The position numbers were made by a program, and so were the translations under genes. The notes below the pieces were generated by a model. It was given only the letters and a program-made list of their open reading frames with translations. It was not told where the DNA came from and made no database searches. DNA of 64,000 bases from Acidobacteriota bacterium (lineage in GTDB: Bacteria > Acidobacteriota > Blastocatellia > Pyrinomonadales > Pyrinomonadaceae), in the NCBI GenBank assembly GCA_016700175.1, contig CP065003.1:1746001-1810000 (forward strand). The letters run 5' to 3'. Shown piece after piece: positions 44,290 to 52,377 of the stretch (within the stretch, counting starts at the first letter, position 1; every line of letters begins with the position of its first letter).

Positions 44290-46179
44290 TCAGACCACAG
44301 GCCTTCGGCCCGATGCCGCTTTCTCCGGCTGGAGTGCCGGCATTGCGGCCGAGACCGGTAGCTCTATCCTCGCCTCAGATCCGGATTCCGAGATCGAGAC
44401 CGAAAGCACCGCATCCTGTCCGTAATGGTTCTCCAGCCGCTCCCGAACGTTTTTCAGCCCGATGCCCTCTCCGTGCGCCCCGCTCACCGAGCGGCGGCCC
44501 GCGCCTGTGTCGGATACGACTATCACGATCCGGTCGCCGAAGTGGTCCGCACTGACCGAAAGCGTACCTCCCGAACCGTTCTTCGAGATGGCGTGCTTGA
44601 TCGAGTTCTCGACGAGCGGCTGGATGATCAGAGAGGGGATCGTCGCCGACATCATCCGCTCCGGAACATCGATCTCGACGGTCAGCCGCTCTTCGAACCG
44701 CGCCTTTTCGATATCCAGATAGTTGCGAATGAACTCGAGCTCCTCTTCCAGCCGGCAGAATTCTCCGTCGTTCTTCAGCGCTCTTCGAAGAAGCGCGGTG
44801 AGCTTCATAAGAGTGCCGAACGCAACCTCCGGCGCGACCTTTATGAGGTGGCCGATCGCGGTCAGCGCGTTGAAAAGGAAGTGCGGATTTATCTGCGATC
44901 TGAGCGCCGAAAGCCTCGCTTCGGCCGTCAGCCGGGCCAGTTCCCTTTCCCGCGCCTCGCGTTCGGTCCGCTCGCGTTCGGTCCTGATCGAATCTATCCT
45001 TCTGCCTGCCGCTACCGACAGCTTCTCCAGCATCGCGGATTCGTCCGACAAAAGCCTTCGGGCGCCGGCCAGCCCTTCGAGCGATATCACGTAATCGGGC
45101 CCCCCGTCGGTGACTACCCGGACCGTCGCCTTTTCCGGAGAATATTCCACTATCCGATCCGGAAGCGCGGCGCTTTCATTCGCGGCCTCGAACGAGGCAC
45201 GTCCCGCGAGAAAAAGGTCTCCGATCCGGCCGGACAGGCGCTCCATAAGCCTCGTCTCGTCGCGCTCGGACTCGAGCCCGGACGATATCTCGTCCACAAA
45301 CGCCGCGTAATCTGCCCTCTTGAGAATGATCCGGTCGACCAGCCAGTTCGAGAAACGCTGGACCAGCGGATAGACCGACGCGGTCGCGATCCAGAACAGA
45401 AGCGTTGCGCCCACCGCGAGCGGGTCGTTCGTTTCGTGTGTCGAGTGGAGGTCGAAGGTCGGCCCCAGTGCAAGTACATATGCCGAAAACGCGAAAAGGG
45501 CGATGATCAGTATAGAGAGAGCGCGTTTGAGATAAAGGTCGGCGAAAGCGAATCGGTAATCCTGAAGCAGGATCGCGAGAACGAGTGGAAGCGATGAATG
45601 GTGGGCGACCATCTCGAGAAGCCACCAGTCGTATTCGGAGTCGGTGCTGAGGTGAAACGCAGAAAAGGCGAAGACGAGCAATGCGGTGATCAGGATCGCG
45701 CGGTTCTCGATCCCTTCCCAGGCTCGTCTCAGGAACAGGCCTGTGACGAGTATCAACGACCCCGCGCTGAGCACTTGAAACGCGATGATCGAAGGAGCAG
45801 TCCCGTATGCGACGGCTGAGAAGAAATGCAAGACCGCTGCGAAGACGCTCAGCCCGTAGGCTGACGCGACAAACGGCCAGGGCAAGCCTTCGTTCCGCCG
45901 GACAGTGTGGAACACGGCAGCAGGCAGAAATCCGAGAGCCGAAAAAGACGCCGCCTGAAGAAAAGGCGGGATCTCGGACCCCTGAAAATCCCTCCATACA
46001 AATGCCAGCAGCTCGCCGACGTTCCACACGATCCCAAGGACCGCAGTCAGGAAGAGAAGCCCGTTGAACTTCCCATCCGTCCGGTGTCTGAAGACCATCA
46101 CGAGCAGCATCGCGTAAAGCGATACCCCCACGGCGAAGCCGAGAAGGTTTATCAGCAATGCAGGCTCAAGCTGGTTCAT
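44290..46179 (-). CDS. LytS/YehU-family sensor histidine kinase with 7-TM N-terminus
   Basis: In this 629-residue protein residues 1-240 contain about seven membrane segments (7TM sensor type), followed by a GAF-like or linker segment (about 290-400) and a coiled coil. The His_kinase domain has LRSQINPHFLFNALTAIGH with the phosphorylated His near 433, and the ATPase region shows LIIQPLVENSIKHAI (N box), DTGAGR and GIGLKNVRERL (G boxes). It autophosphorylates and passes phosphate to the LytTR regulator encoded just downstream. It lies 23 bases after the thioredoxin-NHL gene, suggesting a shared transcript with the redox genes. Confidence 0.93.
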   Translation of the reverse strand: MNQLEPALLINLLGFAVGVSLYAMLLVMVFRHRTDGKFNGLLFLTAVLGIVWNVGELLAFVWRDFQGSEIPPFLQAASFSALGFLPAAVFHTVRRNEGLPWPFVASAYGLSVFAAVLHFFSAVAYGTAPSIIAFQVLSAGSLILVTGLFLRRAWEGIENRAILITALLVFAFSAFHLSTDSEYDWWLLEMVAHHSSLPLVLAILLQDYRFAFADLYLKRALSILIIALFAFSAYVLALGPTFDLHSTHETNDPLAVGATLLFWIATASVYPLVQRFSNWLVDRIILKRADYAAFVDEISSGLESERDETRLMERLSGRIGDLFLAGRASFEAANESAALPDRIVEYSPEKATVRVVTDGGPDYVISLEGLAGARRLLSDESAMLEKLSVAAGRRIDSIRTERERTEREARERELARLTAEARLSALRSQINPHFLFNALTAIGHLIKVAPEVAFGTLMKLTALLRRALKNDGEFCRLEEELEFIRNYLDIEKARFEERLTVEIDVPERMMSATIPSLIIQPLVENSIKHAISKNGSGGTLSVSADHFGDRIVIVVSDTGAGRRSVSGAHGEGIGLKNVRERLENHYGQDAVLSVSISESGSEARIELPVSAAMPALQPEKAASGRRPVV

Positions 46180-46202
46180 TCCGGGTCAGCAGTCGTGCGC
46201 GT

Positions 46203-48245
46203 CTAATTGATTGTGTCCGTTTTCGCCGAAAGAACCAATTCGGAAACGCCTTTTCCATCTTCGGCGACCTTCATCGAAAGGACCCAGACGAACCGCCTGA
46301 TCAGGCAAACGCCCGTGTTGTCCTCCCTGCAGTAATACGCAGTGAATGTCACTTTCGATCTCTTCCTAAGCTTCTCAGGGTCAAGCAGAAATTCGAACGG
46401 TAGCTGCTTTACCGGAAACTGTGGACTTTCAGGATTACTTCCATCGGCGTATGCGATACCGATCCGGTTCGGCGACATCGGATTCAGATGATATCCCTCC
46501 GGCAGTTCCAGTTCGACGCGAGCCCTTACCGCGTCCGTTTTCTTTCCAACCGTAAAGGAGACCTCAGTGACGGTCGAAGCCGCCGCCCCACCGCCCGCGT
46601 TTTCGCGCATCACGGAATCAGGCGGCGTCAGCCCATCGATCGTCAGCGTCGAAACTTCCTTCGTCTTCAGGTCGGCGACGCGGATCGCGTGATTGTTCGT
46701 GTCCGCGATGTAGAGCTTTCCTCCTGCCACACTAAGGCCGCCGGGTTCATAGAAACTCGGCTCCTTGCCGTCCGCCTGGCCCTCCTTTCCGGTTCCGAGG
46801 AATGTCGAAACCATTCGCTTTTCGGGGTCGAGCAGTTTGATCTTGTCGTTGTAAGTATCGGCGACAAGCACCGCTTCGCCGTACGTTTCGACCCCGAGCG
46901 GATGCTGGAGCCTTGCGTAATCGCCGTCTCCGTCAACATCGCCGAACTTGAACAGGTCGCCTCCGGCAAGCGTGAAGACACGGCCTTTTTCAAGATCGAT
47001 CTCGCGGATGATGTTCGACTCGCTGTCCGCGACGAAGAGCCTGTCGCCGATCGCCGCCAGCCCGGACGGCTGCGCGAAGTGAGCCTCTTTCACGGCTCCG
47101 TCCTTTCTCGATTCCCAGCGCGTTCCCGCGTAAGGCTCGATGTATGACGTTCCCGGATCGAGCCGCCATATCTGGTGCGATCCGGCCATCGCGATGTACA
47201 GTTTTCCGCCGGCGAATTCGAGGTCCCAGGGCGAGCGAAGCGCGGTCTCCGTCGCCTTGCCTCCGAAGCCGTTGAATCCCTCAAGCGAGCCGGTTCCCGC
47301 GGCGGGTTCGACCCTTTTCTTTTTCAGATCTATCCGCCGGATCAAATGATTGCCTGTGTCAGCGACGTAAAGATCGTCTCCGGCGAGCGCCATCCCCTGC
47401 GGCTTGTCGAATCCGGCCTCCGAGTATTTACCGTCCTTCGCGGATGCCGCTCCGCTGCCGATCACATCGACAAGCTTGCCCGCTAGGTCTGTGATCACGA
47501 TGCGGTTGTGATTTGAATCCGAGATGAACAGGCGGTTTGAAGGCTCGTCGGCGAGGACCTTTCCTGGGAAAGCGAGCGGCAGGCTCCCGACTTTGGCGCG
47601 CTCCAGCGGCGCTTCGTCGAGCTTTCCTCGCTCACGGAAATCCCTCGCCAGGGCCCCGATCGCGGTATCGAAGTAATCGTACTTTCCCTCGCCGGACACA
47701 CGGGCGACGATGTAGCCGTCGGGATCTATCAGGACTTGGGTCGGCCAGGCACCGACGGCGTACGAGTCCCAGATCAGGAACTCCGAGTCATTGACCACGG
47801 GATGCTCTATCCCGTAGCGGATGACGATGTTGCGGATGTTGTCGAGGTCTTTCTCGTTATCGAACTTGGCGGAGTGGACTCCGATCACGACCAGCTCTTT
47901 AGCATACTTCGCCTCGAGCTTCTTCAAGTCGGGGATGATGTGGATGCAGTTCACACAGCCGTAGGTCCAGAAATCGAGCAGGACTATCTTGCCGCGCAGG
48001 CCCTCTATCGAAAGGGGCTCGTCTGTGTTCAACCATCCCGAATGCCCTTCGAGCTCGGGCGCGCGTACCTTTTGTCTCTCAGCTGTGAAGTCGGCACTCA
48101 AAGAATTTTTTGTCCCCTCGCTTGCGCTCGGGGTTCTGACTTTCTCCGCCACCTCGCCCGCAAATGAAATGGGCGGATAAGATCCGCCCGCCAGCACCAG
48201 CAGAAGAGCCAGAAACAGGCCCGGTTTCTTCCACACTAAGAACAT
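46203..48245 (-). CDS. Exported thioredoxin-fold protein with NHL-repeat propeller (NHLRC2-like)
   Basis: From ATG 48245 the protein has 680 residues; the upstream open frame overlaps the neighbouring gene and is rejected. A hydrophobic N-terminus (LFLALLLVLAGG) indicates export. Residues about 60-200 are a TlpA-like thioredoxin fold with a CVNC active site at 97-100 (LDFWTYGCVNCIHIIPDL). Then five to six NHL repeats (LADEPSNRLFISDSNHNRIV, DDLYVADTGNHLIRRID, DRLFVADSESNIIREID) to about 530 form a beta-propeller, and the C-terminal domain (about 545-680) has a CREDNTGVC pair as in DsbD-N-like domains. Known relatives are of unclear role; a periplasmic thiol redox function is the best guess. 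Start 26 bases after the upstream gene stop. Confidence 0.88.
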   Translation of the reverse strand: MFLVWKKPGLFLALLLVLAGGSYPPISFAGEVAEKVRTPSASEGTKNSLSADFTAERQKVRAPELEGHSGWLNTDEPLSIEGLRGKIVLLDFWTYGCVNCIHIIPDLKKLEAKYAKELVVIGVHSAKFDNEKDLDNIRNIVIRYGIEHPVVNDSEFLIWDSYAVGAWPTQVLIDPDGYIVARVSGEGKYDYFDTAIGALARDFRERGKLDEAPLERAKVGSLPLAFPGKVLADEPSNRLFISDSNHNRIVITDLAGKLVDVIGSGAASAKDGKYSEAGFDKPQGMALAGDDLYVADTGNHLIRRIDLKKKRVEPAAGTGSLEGFNGFGGKATETALRSPWDLEFAGGKLYIAMAGSHQIWRLDPGTSYIEPYAGTRWESRKDGAVKEAHFAQPSGLAAIGDRLFVADSESNIIREIDLEKGRVFTLAGGDLFKFGDVDGDGDYARLQHPLGVETYGEAVLVADTYNDKIKLLDPEKRMVSTFLGTGKEGQADGKEPSFYEPGGLSVAGGKLYIADTNNHAIRVADLKTKEVSTLTIDGLTPPDSVMRENAGGGAAASTVTEVSFTVGKKTDAVRARVELELPEGYHLNPMSPNRIGIAYADGSNPESPQFPVKQLPFEFLLDPEKLRKRSKVTFTAYYCREDNTGVCLIRRFVWVLSMKVAEDGKGVSELVLSAKTDTIN

Positions 48246-48270
48246 AAGTTGAAAGCGACCGCGACGGAAG

Positions 48271-48567
48271 CTACCAGCTGACCGAACCTTCTTTAGAAGT
48301 GTCGATCTCCGCAAGGTTCTCCCCTTCGTTGAAGAAGAAAAGCTTCATCTGGTCGAATAGGTATTCGTGCGCGTCGGGGTTCGACAGGTCGAGGCCGAAA
48401 TGATTGATGATCTGCTTCTGTTTCTCGAGCCATTCCGACCAGCATTCGCCGCAGATCTCGCTGCCTATCCTCTGACCGAGATCGGTCGGGATCGGCGCGC
48501 TGCCGATCGGCTTGGTCTTTCGCCCGCAACGGGCGCACTCGAATTTGTCGCTTGAAAATATTGCCAT
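48271..48567 (-). CDS. Fe(2+)-trafficking (YggX-like) protein with added zinc-ribbon cysteines
   Basis: The 98-residue protein matches the Fe(2+)-trafficking/oxidative damage protection family across its length: PIPTDLGQRI, the WSEWLEKQKQIINHFGLDLS helix and EYLFDQMKLFFF. Classic YggX has one N-terminal cysteine; this one has CARC (11-14) and CGEC (39-42), enough for a zinc ribbon or rubredoxin-like site. YggX in enterobacteria protects Fe-S enzymes from superoxide. Here the gene lies between a peroxiredoxin (51 bases upstream) and a thioredoxin-fold protein, which fits an oxidative-stress role. Metal identity is inference. Confidence 0.85.
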   Translation of the reverse strand: MAIFSSDKFECARCGRKTKPIGSAPIPTDLGQRIGSEICGECWSEWLEKQKQIINHFGLDLSNPDAHEYLFDQMKLFFFNEGENLAEIDTSKEGSVSW

Positions 48568-48618
48568 CGGGTTACTCCTGAAGCTATTCCGCCGGTGCGG
48601 TTCCGTATTCCTTCCCTT

Positions 48619-49074
48619 CTAGTTCGCAGCGGCTTCCGCCGCGGCGGCTATCACTTCCTCGTCGCTTGGCCTGAAAACGCTCAGCGCCTGGACGTTGTGA
48701 CTTGCGATCGTCCCGTCGCGCCCGATCACTACGACCGCACGCGCCGAGCGGCCGGGGATCCACGACTTCACGCCGTATTCGGAAACGACATTGCCGTCCG
48801 GGTCAGAAAGCAAACGGAACGGGAAATCGTACTTGTCCCGGAAACTCTTGTGGGATTCGACTGAATCGGTCGAGATCCCGATCACCGTTGCTCCCGTCGC
48901 CTTGTAGTCGTCCCAGTTATCACGAACTGAGCAGAGCTGCTTCGTTCAGACGGGCGTGTCGTCGCCGGGGTAGAACAAAAGGATGATCACCTCGCCCTCG
49001 TGATCCGAGAGCGTCCATTCGTCCCCGTTCGAATCCCTTAAAGTGAAATCGGGGGCCTTGTCGCCTTTCTGCAT
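48619..49074 (-). CDS. Selenocysteine-containing BCP-type peroxiredoxin (in-frame TGA read as Sec43)
   Basis: Starting at ATG 49074, with AGGAGG seven bases upstream, the frame reads MQKGDKAPDFTLRDSNGDEW..., LLFYPGDDTPV, then TGA (48948-48946), then TKQLCSVRDN and continues unbroken to the stop at 48619: 151 residues, the usual BCP/Prx length. In this family the motif is PGDDTPVCTKQLC, so the TGA sits exactly on the peroxidatic Cys; Cys48 is at the BCP resolving position (five residues later). A hairpin 21 bases after the TGA fits a bacterial SECIS. Sec peroxiredoxins are known, e.g. in Eubacterium acidaminophilum. The downstream part alone would be called as an 88-residue ORF. The alternative is a nonsense mutation, but no other damage is present. 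It reduces peroxides using a thiol partner. Confidence 0.85.
48912..48931 (-). promoter_or_regulatory. Putative bacterial SECIS hairpin in the peroxiredoxin coding region
   Basis: CTCAGTT (48931-48925) pairs with AACTGGG (48918-48912) to give seven base pairs (one G-U) around the loop CGTGAT. The loop begins 22 bases after the TGA and has G at its second position, matching the general rules for bacterial SECIS elements read by SelB. An alternative fold (ACGAA with TTCGT) nearer the TGA is possible. It is coding sequence too, so part of the fit could be chance. Confidence 0.65.
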
Positions 49075-49146
49075 TTCGGAACCTCCTGATAAAGCTCGAT
49101 TTTATAGGCTGGACGCGGCAAGGGCAATCGGCGGGAAAACAGTGGA

Positions 49147-49605
49147 TCAGAACCGTCGGATAAGGATCACGCCCAGCACGATCAATGCGACGCCTGCGAC
49201 CCGCGCCACGCTGATGGACCGCTCGGGCACGCCGAAAAGCGCGTAATGATCGATTATCAGCGTGAGAACCATCTGGCCGGCGATGATAAGGCTGAATGTC
49301 AGAGCGACCCCAAGCCTTGGGATCAGAATGACCGTGCAGGCTACGAAATACGCGCCCAGGATCCCGCCCGTCCAAGCGATCCAGGGGATATTCTTCGTGG
49401 TCCATATGGCCGAGAGCTGCCCTCCGGACGCGATTATGTAGATCAGTAGGGCGGCGGACCCTACGACGAAGGAAACAAAAGCAACAATGATCGGGTTGGT
49501 TATGAACTCGTTGAGCCTGTTGTTGATCGCGGCTTGGGCTGTGCCCGCCATTCCCACGGTGATAGCGAGAAGGATGAAGAAATAACTGCCGAAAAGAGAT
49601 CGCAT
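49147..49605 (-). CDS. YdcZ/DUF606-type DMT-superfamily membrane protein
   Basis: From ATG 49605 the protein has 152 residues with about five hydrophobic segments. AINNRLNEFI near the N-terminus and GAYFVACTVILIPRLGVA, IAGQMVLTLIIDHYALFG are typical of the YdcZ family of the drug/metabolite transporter superfamily. Such short proteins may dimerise to form exporters; the substrate is unknown. The start overlaps nothing but lies five bases after the deaminase stop codon, so the two are co-translated. The peroxiredoxin gene begins 72 bases downstream with its own strong ribosome site. Confidence 0.85.
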   Translation of the reverse strand: MRSLFGSYFFILLAITVGMAGTAQAAINNRLNEFITNPIIVAFVSFVVGSAALLIYIIASGGQLSAIWTTKNIPWIAWTGGILGAYFVACTVILIPRLGVALTFSLIIAGQMVLTLIIDHYALFGVPERSISVARVAGVALIVLGVILIRRF

Positions 49606-49610
49606 TTGGT

Positions 49611-50087
49611 TCAGTAGGTGATCTTGTCGGGCATCTCGATCCACTCACGGAACAGATCGAGCGCGCGGTCTCTGAGCATCGGTTCGGCCGGAAGCCTCCG
49701 GGACGGGACGGGAAGCGCAAGTTCCTCGTAAATGTCCTCGTCGTCGAAGCCCGCCGCGGCCGCGTCTTCCCTTGTTCCGGCGTAAAAGAACTTCTCCGGC
49801 CGCGCCCAGTATATCGCCCCCAGACACATGGGACAGGGTTCGCAGGAGGTGTAGATCCGGCATCCTTCGAGCCGGAAACTGCCCAGGGCGCGGCACGCGT
49901 TCCGAATCGCGACGATCTCCGCATGGGCGGTCGGATCGTTCGCCGAAGTTACCTCGTTGGATCCCTCGCCGATGATGACGCCGTCTTTCGCGATGACCGA
50001 ACCGAAGGGTCCTCCGCGGCCCGCCAGCATTCCCTCAAGGGCGATCTCGAGCGCCCGCATCATCAGTTCTTCGTCGGTGAACGCCAT
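49611..50087 (-). CDS. Nucleoside/guanine deaminase family protein
   Basis: This 158-residue protein has the zinc-dependent deaminase motifs HAE (H55, E57) in DPTAHAEIVAIRNA and PCPMC (C85, C88) in TSCEPCPMCLGAIYWA. The C-terminal YEELALPVPSRRLPAEPML tail resembles guanine deaminase GuaD of the Bacillus type rather than tRNA adenosine deaminase TadA. It hydrolyses an amino group from a purine or related base, in salvage or catabolism. It sits three bases after the DUF2721 gene stop and five before the YdcZ-like gene, in a tight minus-strand run. The exact substrate is not determined. Confidence 0.87.
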   Translation of the reverse strand: MAFTDEELMMRALEIALEGMLAGRGGPFGSVIAKDGVIIGEGSNEVTSANDPTAHAEIVAIRNACRALGSFRLEGCRIYTSCEPCPMCLGAIYWARPEKFFYAGTREDAAAAGFDDEDIYEELALPVPSRRLPAEPMLRDRALDLFREWIEMPDKITY

Positions 50088-50090
50088 AGT

Positions 50091-50705
50091 TCAGGCGATG
50101 GTATCCTCGTCTCCTCTCTGCTGAAATCTTCGCTTCCCGTGACGATTGTAGCTGTACTTTTCCGAGATCTCCTTCGGCGCGATCTTGTTAGCGATCTCCC
50201 AGGTGACATCCATCTCTGCATTGACCGTTGCAGTCGCAAGCCTCGACTCGCCCATCATCAGAATGCTTCCGTAGAAAACGAAGAGTATCCCTATGAGCCC
50301 GACGGGGATCGGCAGCCATGGATAGAGACCTAACAAGCCGGCGGCTCCGATCGTGAGGCTCGTCAGGACAAACATGAGAAGGCCGGCGTAGAAAGCGAAC
50401 TGCGCCCTCTGGAGCAGCCTCGAGCGGGTCGTGACCTTGTCGAGAAGATCGAAGACCGCCTCGACACGGCGTTCATAGAGGATTATCTTTTCCTTCTCTT
50501 CCGATGTGATAAGCTCTGCGAGCCTCCGCTCAAGGTCGCGTACGCGGTCGATGACGCGGCCTAAACGGGTCGAGGTCGAAAGCACGAGCGACCCCGTAGC
50601 GGATATCAGAAGGGCCGGTGTGATCATCGCCGTGAGAAATGCGATCGTAGCCGACAGCGTCTGGCCGCCGTTCGCCGAAAAAGACTGAAGAATTAGTAAA
50701 AGCAT
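50091..50705 (-). CDS. DUF2721 membrane protein
   Basis: From ATG 50705 (GGAAAAGG upstream; a GTG at 50720 is possible) the protein has 204 residues. It has an N-terminal hydrophobic segment (about 20-42, AMITPALLISATGSLVLSTS), a charged helical stretch with SRLGRVIDRVRDLERRL-type sequence (here TRLGRVIDRVRDLERRL) and two adjacent membrane segments at about 100-155. This matches DUF2721, a family of unknown function. It heads the minus-strand run reaching to the LytTR gene and is divergent from the esterase gene, 54 bases away. Confidence 0.82.
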   Translation of the reverse strand: MLLLILQSFSANGGQTLSATIAFLTAMITPALLISATGSLVLSTSTRLGRVIDRVRDLERRLAELITSEEKEKIILYERRVEAVFDLLDKVTTRSRLLQRAQFAFYAGLLMFVLTSLTIGAAGLLGLYPWLPIPVGLIGILFVFYGSILMMGESRLATATVNAEMDVTWEIANKIAPKEISEKYSYNRHGKRRFQQRGDEDTIA

Positions 50706-50759
50706 AGCCTTTTCCAACACCTCGCAAACGGACTAAATATCCGTTTTTCAGCCGACAGT

Positions 50760-51770
50760 ATGACCGAAAGCAAAGGAACTATAAGAGTTTTGAAACACGA
50801 AAGCAAAGCTCTTGAAGGCAATCCGCTCGGGGATCCGCACGTGCGGAACCTCCCTGTTTACCTGCCTCCCGGATACGAAGAGAATGGCGCAGGGAATTAC
50901 CCTTCCGTGTATCTTTTGTCCGGTTTCACGGGGCGCGGTTCGATGATGCTGAACGAGAGTTCCTTCGAGCCGAACATCGCGGAACGGCTCGACATATTGA
51001 TCGGCTCCGGCGATATAGCGCCGATGATCGCCGTGCTCCCCGATTGCTTCACGCGGTACGGCGGCTCGCAGTACATCAACTCTTCCGCGACCGGAGATTA
51101 CGAGACCTATCTGACCGAAGAGCTCGTGCCGTTCGTCGATGAGAACTTCCGCACGGTCCCGGATAGGGCCGCAAGGGCGGTCGCGGGAAAATCCTCCGGA
51201 GGATACGGCGCTCTGATAATGGCGATGCGGCATTCGGACAAATTCGGCTACGCGGCCTCGATCGCCGGCGACTGCTATTTCGAGGCGGGCTACAAGCCGG
51301 ATCTTCGGAAGTCTTTTCGGGGGATGGGCGGCAAGCCGCTCGAGATCGTCGACAAGTTCTGGGACGAAGAGAAGAAGAAAGGCGGAAACGATTTCGACGC
51401 GCTGAACGCGATCGGGATGGCAAGCTGTTACTCGCCGAATCCGGGTTCGGAGCTTGGCTTCGATCTTCCACTCGATCTCGAAACGGGCGAGATCCTGGAA
51501 GGGGTCTGGCAGCGATGGCTTGAGCACGATCCGGTCCATCTGGCTGAGAAGCACGCGGATTCGCTCCGGTCGATGGAACTGCTGTACATCGAGGCCGGAA
51601 CGTCTGACGAGTTCGGCCTCGACATCGGCGCGCGGGTGCTGAGCAAGAAACTGACCGAGCTGGGGATCGATCACGTCCACGAGGAGTTCGAAGGCGGGCA
51701 TTTCAACATCAATTACCGCTACAACTACACGCTCCGTGCGATATCGGGCAAGATGGCCGAGGTACGATAG
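50760..51770 (+). CDS. Alpha/beta-hydrolase, esterase D/enterochelin-esterase-like
   Basis: This 336-residue protein belongs to the PF00756-type esterases: LPVYLPPGYEENG...YPSVYLLSGFTG near the N-terminus, the nucleophile elbow GKSSGG with Ser145, and the catalytic His314 in EGGHFNINYRYN. No signal peptide, so a cytoplasmic hydrolase. Family members cleave S-formylglutathione, enterochelin or acyl esters; the long insertion at about 175-215 (KPDLRKSFRGMGG) leaves the substrate open. The last codons and the stop lie inside the first unit of a 72-bp tandem repeat, so the C-terminus may have been reshaped by it. It is divergent from the DUF2721 gene. Confidence 0.87.
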   Translation: MTESKGTIRVLKHESKALEGNPLGDPHVRNLPVYLPPGYEENGAGNYPSVYLLSGFTGRGSMMLNESSFEPNIAERLDILIGSGDIAPMIAVLPDCFTRYGGSQYINSSATGDYETYLTEELVPFVDENFRTVPDRAARAVAGKSSGGYGALIMAMRHSDKFGYAASIAGDCYFEAGYKPDLRKSFRGMGGKPLEIVDKFWDEEKKKGGNDFDALNAIGMASCYSPNPGSELGFDLPLDLETGEILEGVWQRWLEHDPVHLAEKHADSLRSMELLYIEAGTSDEFGLDIGARVLSKKLTELGIDHVHEEFEGGHFNINYRYNYTLRAISGKMAEVR

Positions 51771-51928
51771 GCTTCAGCCTGTCGAATCTCCGCGCATTCG
51801 CGCGGCGCAAACTGAAGTTCACGGTACCTCGAAGTACGATAGGCTTCAGCCTGTCACAGTTCCGCGCATTCGCGCGGCGCAAACTGAAGTTCACGGTACC
51901 TCAAAGTACGATAGGCTTCAGCCTGGAA
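51762..51928. repeat. 72-bp tandem repeat, two full copies and a partial one, reaching into the esterase gene
   Basis: GTACGATAGGCTTCAGCCTG begins at 51762, 51834 and 51906. Each full unit includes the palindrome CCGCGCATTCGCGCGGCGC and GAAGTTCACGGTACCTC. The first unit provides the last codons and the stop TAG (51768-51770) of the esterase gene. The following bases to 51994 show nothing else of note. Confidence 0.9.
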
Positions 51929-51994
51929 TGCAACCACGAAGTGACACGAAAAAGCACGAAGAGCGACCAGGCTAATGTGTGATAGATTTCTCCT

Positions 51995-52327
51995 ATGACC
52001 GAAGCCCGCATCGACAATTACTCGGACTTCTGGGACTTTTACGTCCTCGAGCACAGCAAGCCCCTCACAAGGTATTTTCATTTCGTAGGGACGCTTCTGG
52101 GAATGGTCCTGCTTGTATGGTTCGTGGGAAGTGGGAGATTTCTTCTGATCCCGCTGTGTTTCGTCGTCGGATACGCCTTCGCCTGGTTCTCGCACTTCCT
52201 CATCGAGAAGAACAGGCCGGCTACTTTCAAGTACCCGCTCTGGTCGTTCGTTTCGGACTACAAAATGGCGTGGATGATGATGACCGGACGGATGAACTCG
52301 GAAGTCGAACGGGTGATGAGCAGATAG
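51995..52327 (+). CDS. Mpo1-like (DUF962) membrane protein
   Basis: The 110-residue protein matches DUF962/Mpo1 over its whole length: FWDFYVLEHSKPLTRYFHFV, two hydrophobic segments, then GYAFAWFSHFLIEKNRPATF and LWSFVSDYKM. In yeast Mpo1 is a dioxygenase of fatty-acid alpha-oxidation and several His residues (in EHS, FHF, SHF) are conserved here. Bacterial members are little studied. Start ATG 51995 is preceded only by a weak purine stretch. It stands alone between repeat-rich gaps. Confidence 0.85.
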   Translation: MTEARIDNYSDFWDFYVLEHSKPLTRYFHFVGTLLGMVLLVWFVGSGRFLLIPLCFVVGYAFAWFSHFLIEKNRPATFKYPLWSFVSDYKMAWMMMTGRMNSEVERVMSR

Positions 52328-52332
52328 GCCCA

Positions 52333-52377
52333 GACCGCGGGCGTTTGGACCGCGGGCGTTTGGACCGCGGGCGTCCC
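52333..52377. repeat. 15-bp tandem repeat, three copies, in a repeat-rich gap
   Basis: GACCGCGGGCGTTTG repeats at 52333, 52348 and 52363, ending in a CGGGCGTCCCCGCCCG palindrome. The rest of the gap to 52589 holds one partial CTACAGAC palindrome element (52433-52466) and AACTCGCGAAACTCGG-like short repeats (52520-52595). No gene seen. Confidence 0.85.

Noticed and set aside
48619..48885. Separate 88-residue gene downstream of the TGA
   Set aside because: It has no ribosome site, starts in mid-domain and continues the peroxiredoxin frame exactly; it is the C-terminal part of the Sec protein.
48946..48948. Reading the TGA as a pseudogene mutation
   Set aside because: Not excluded, but the stop lies exactly at the only residue commonly replaced by Sec, the rest is intact and a SECIS-like hairpin follows.
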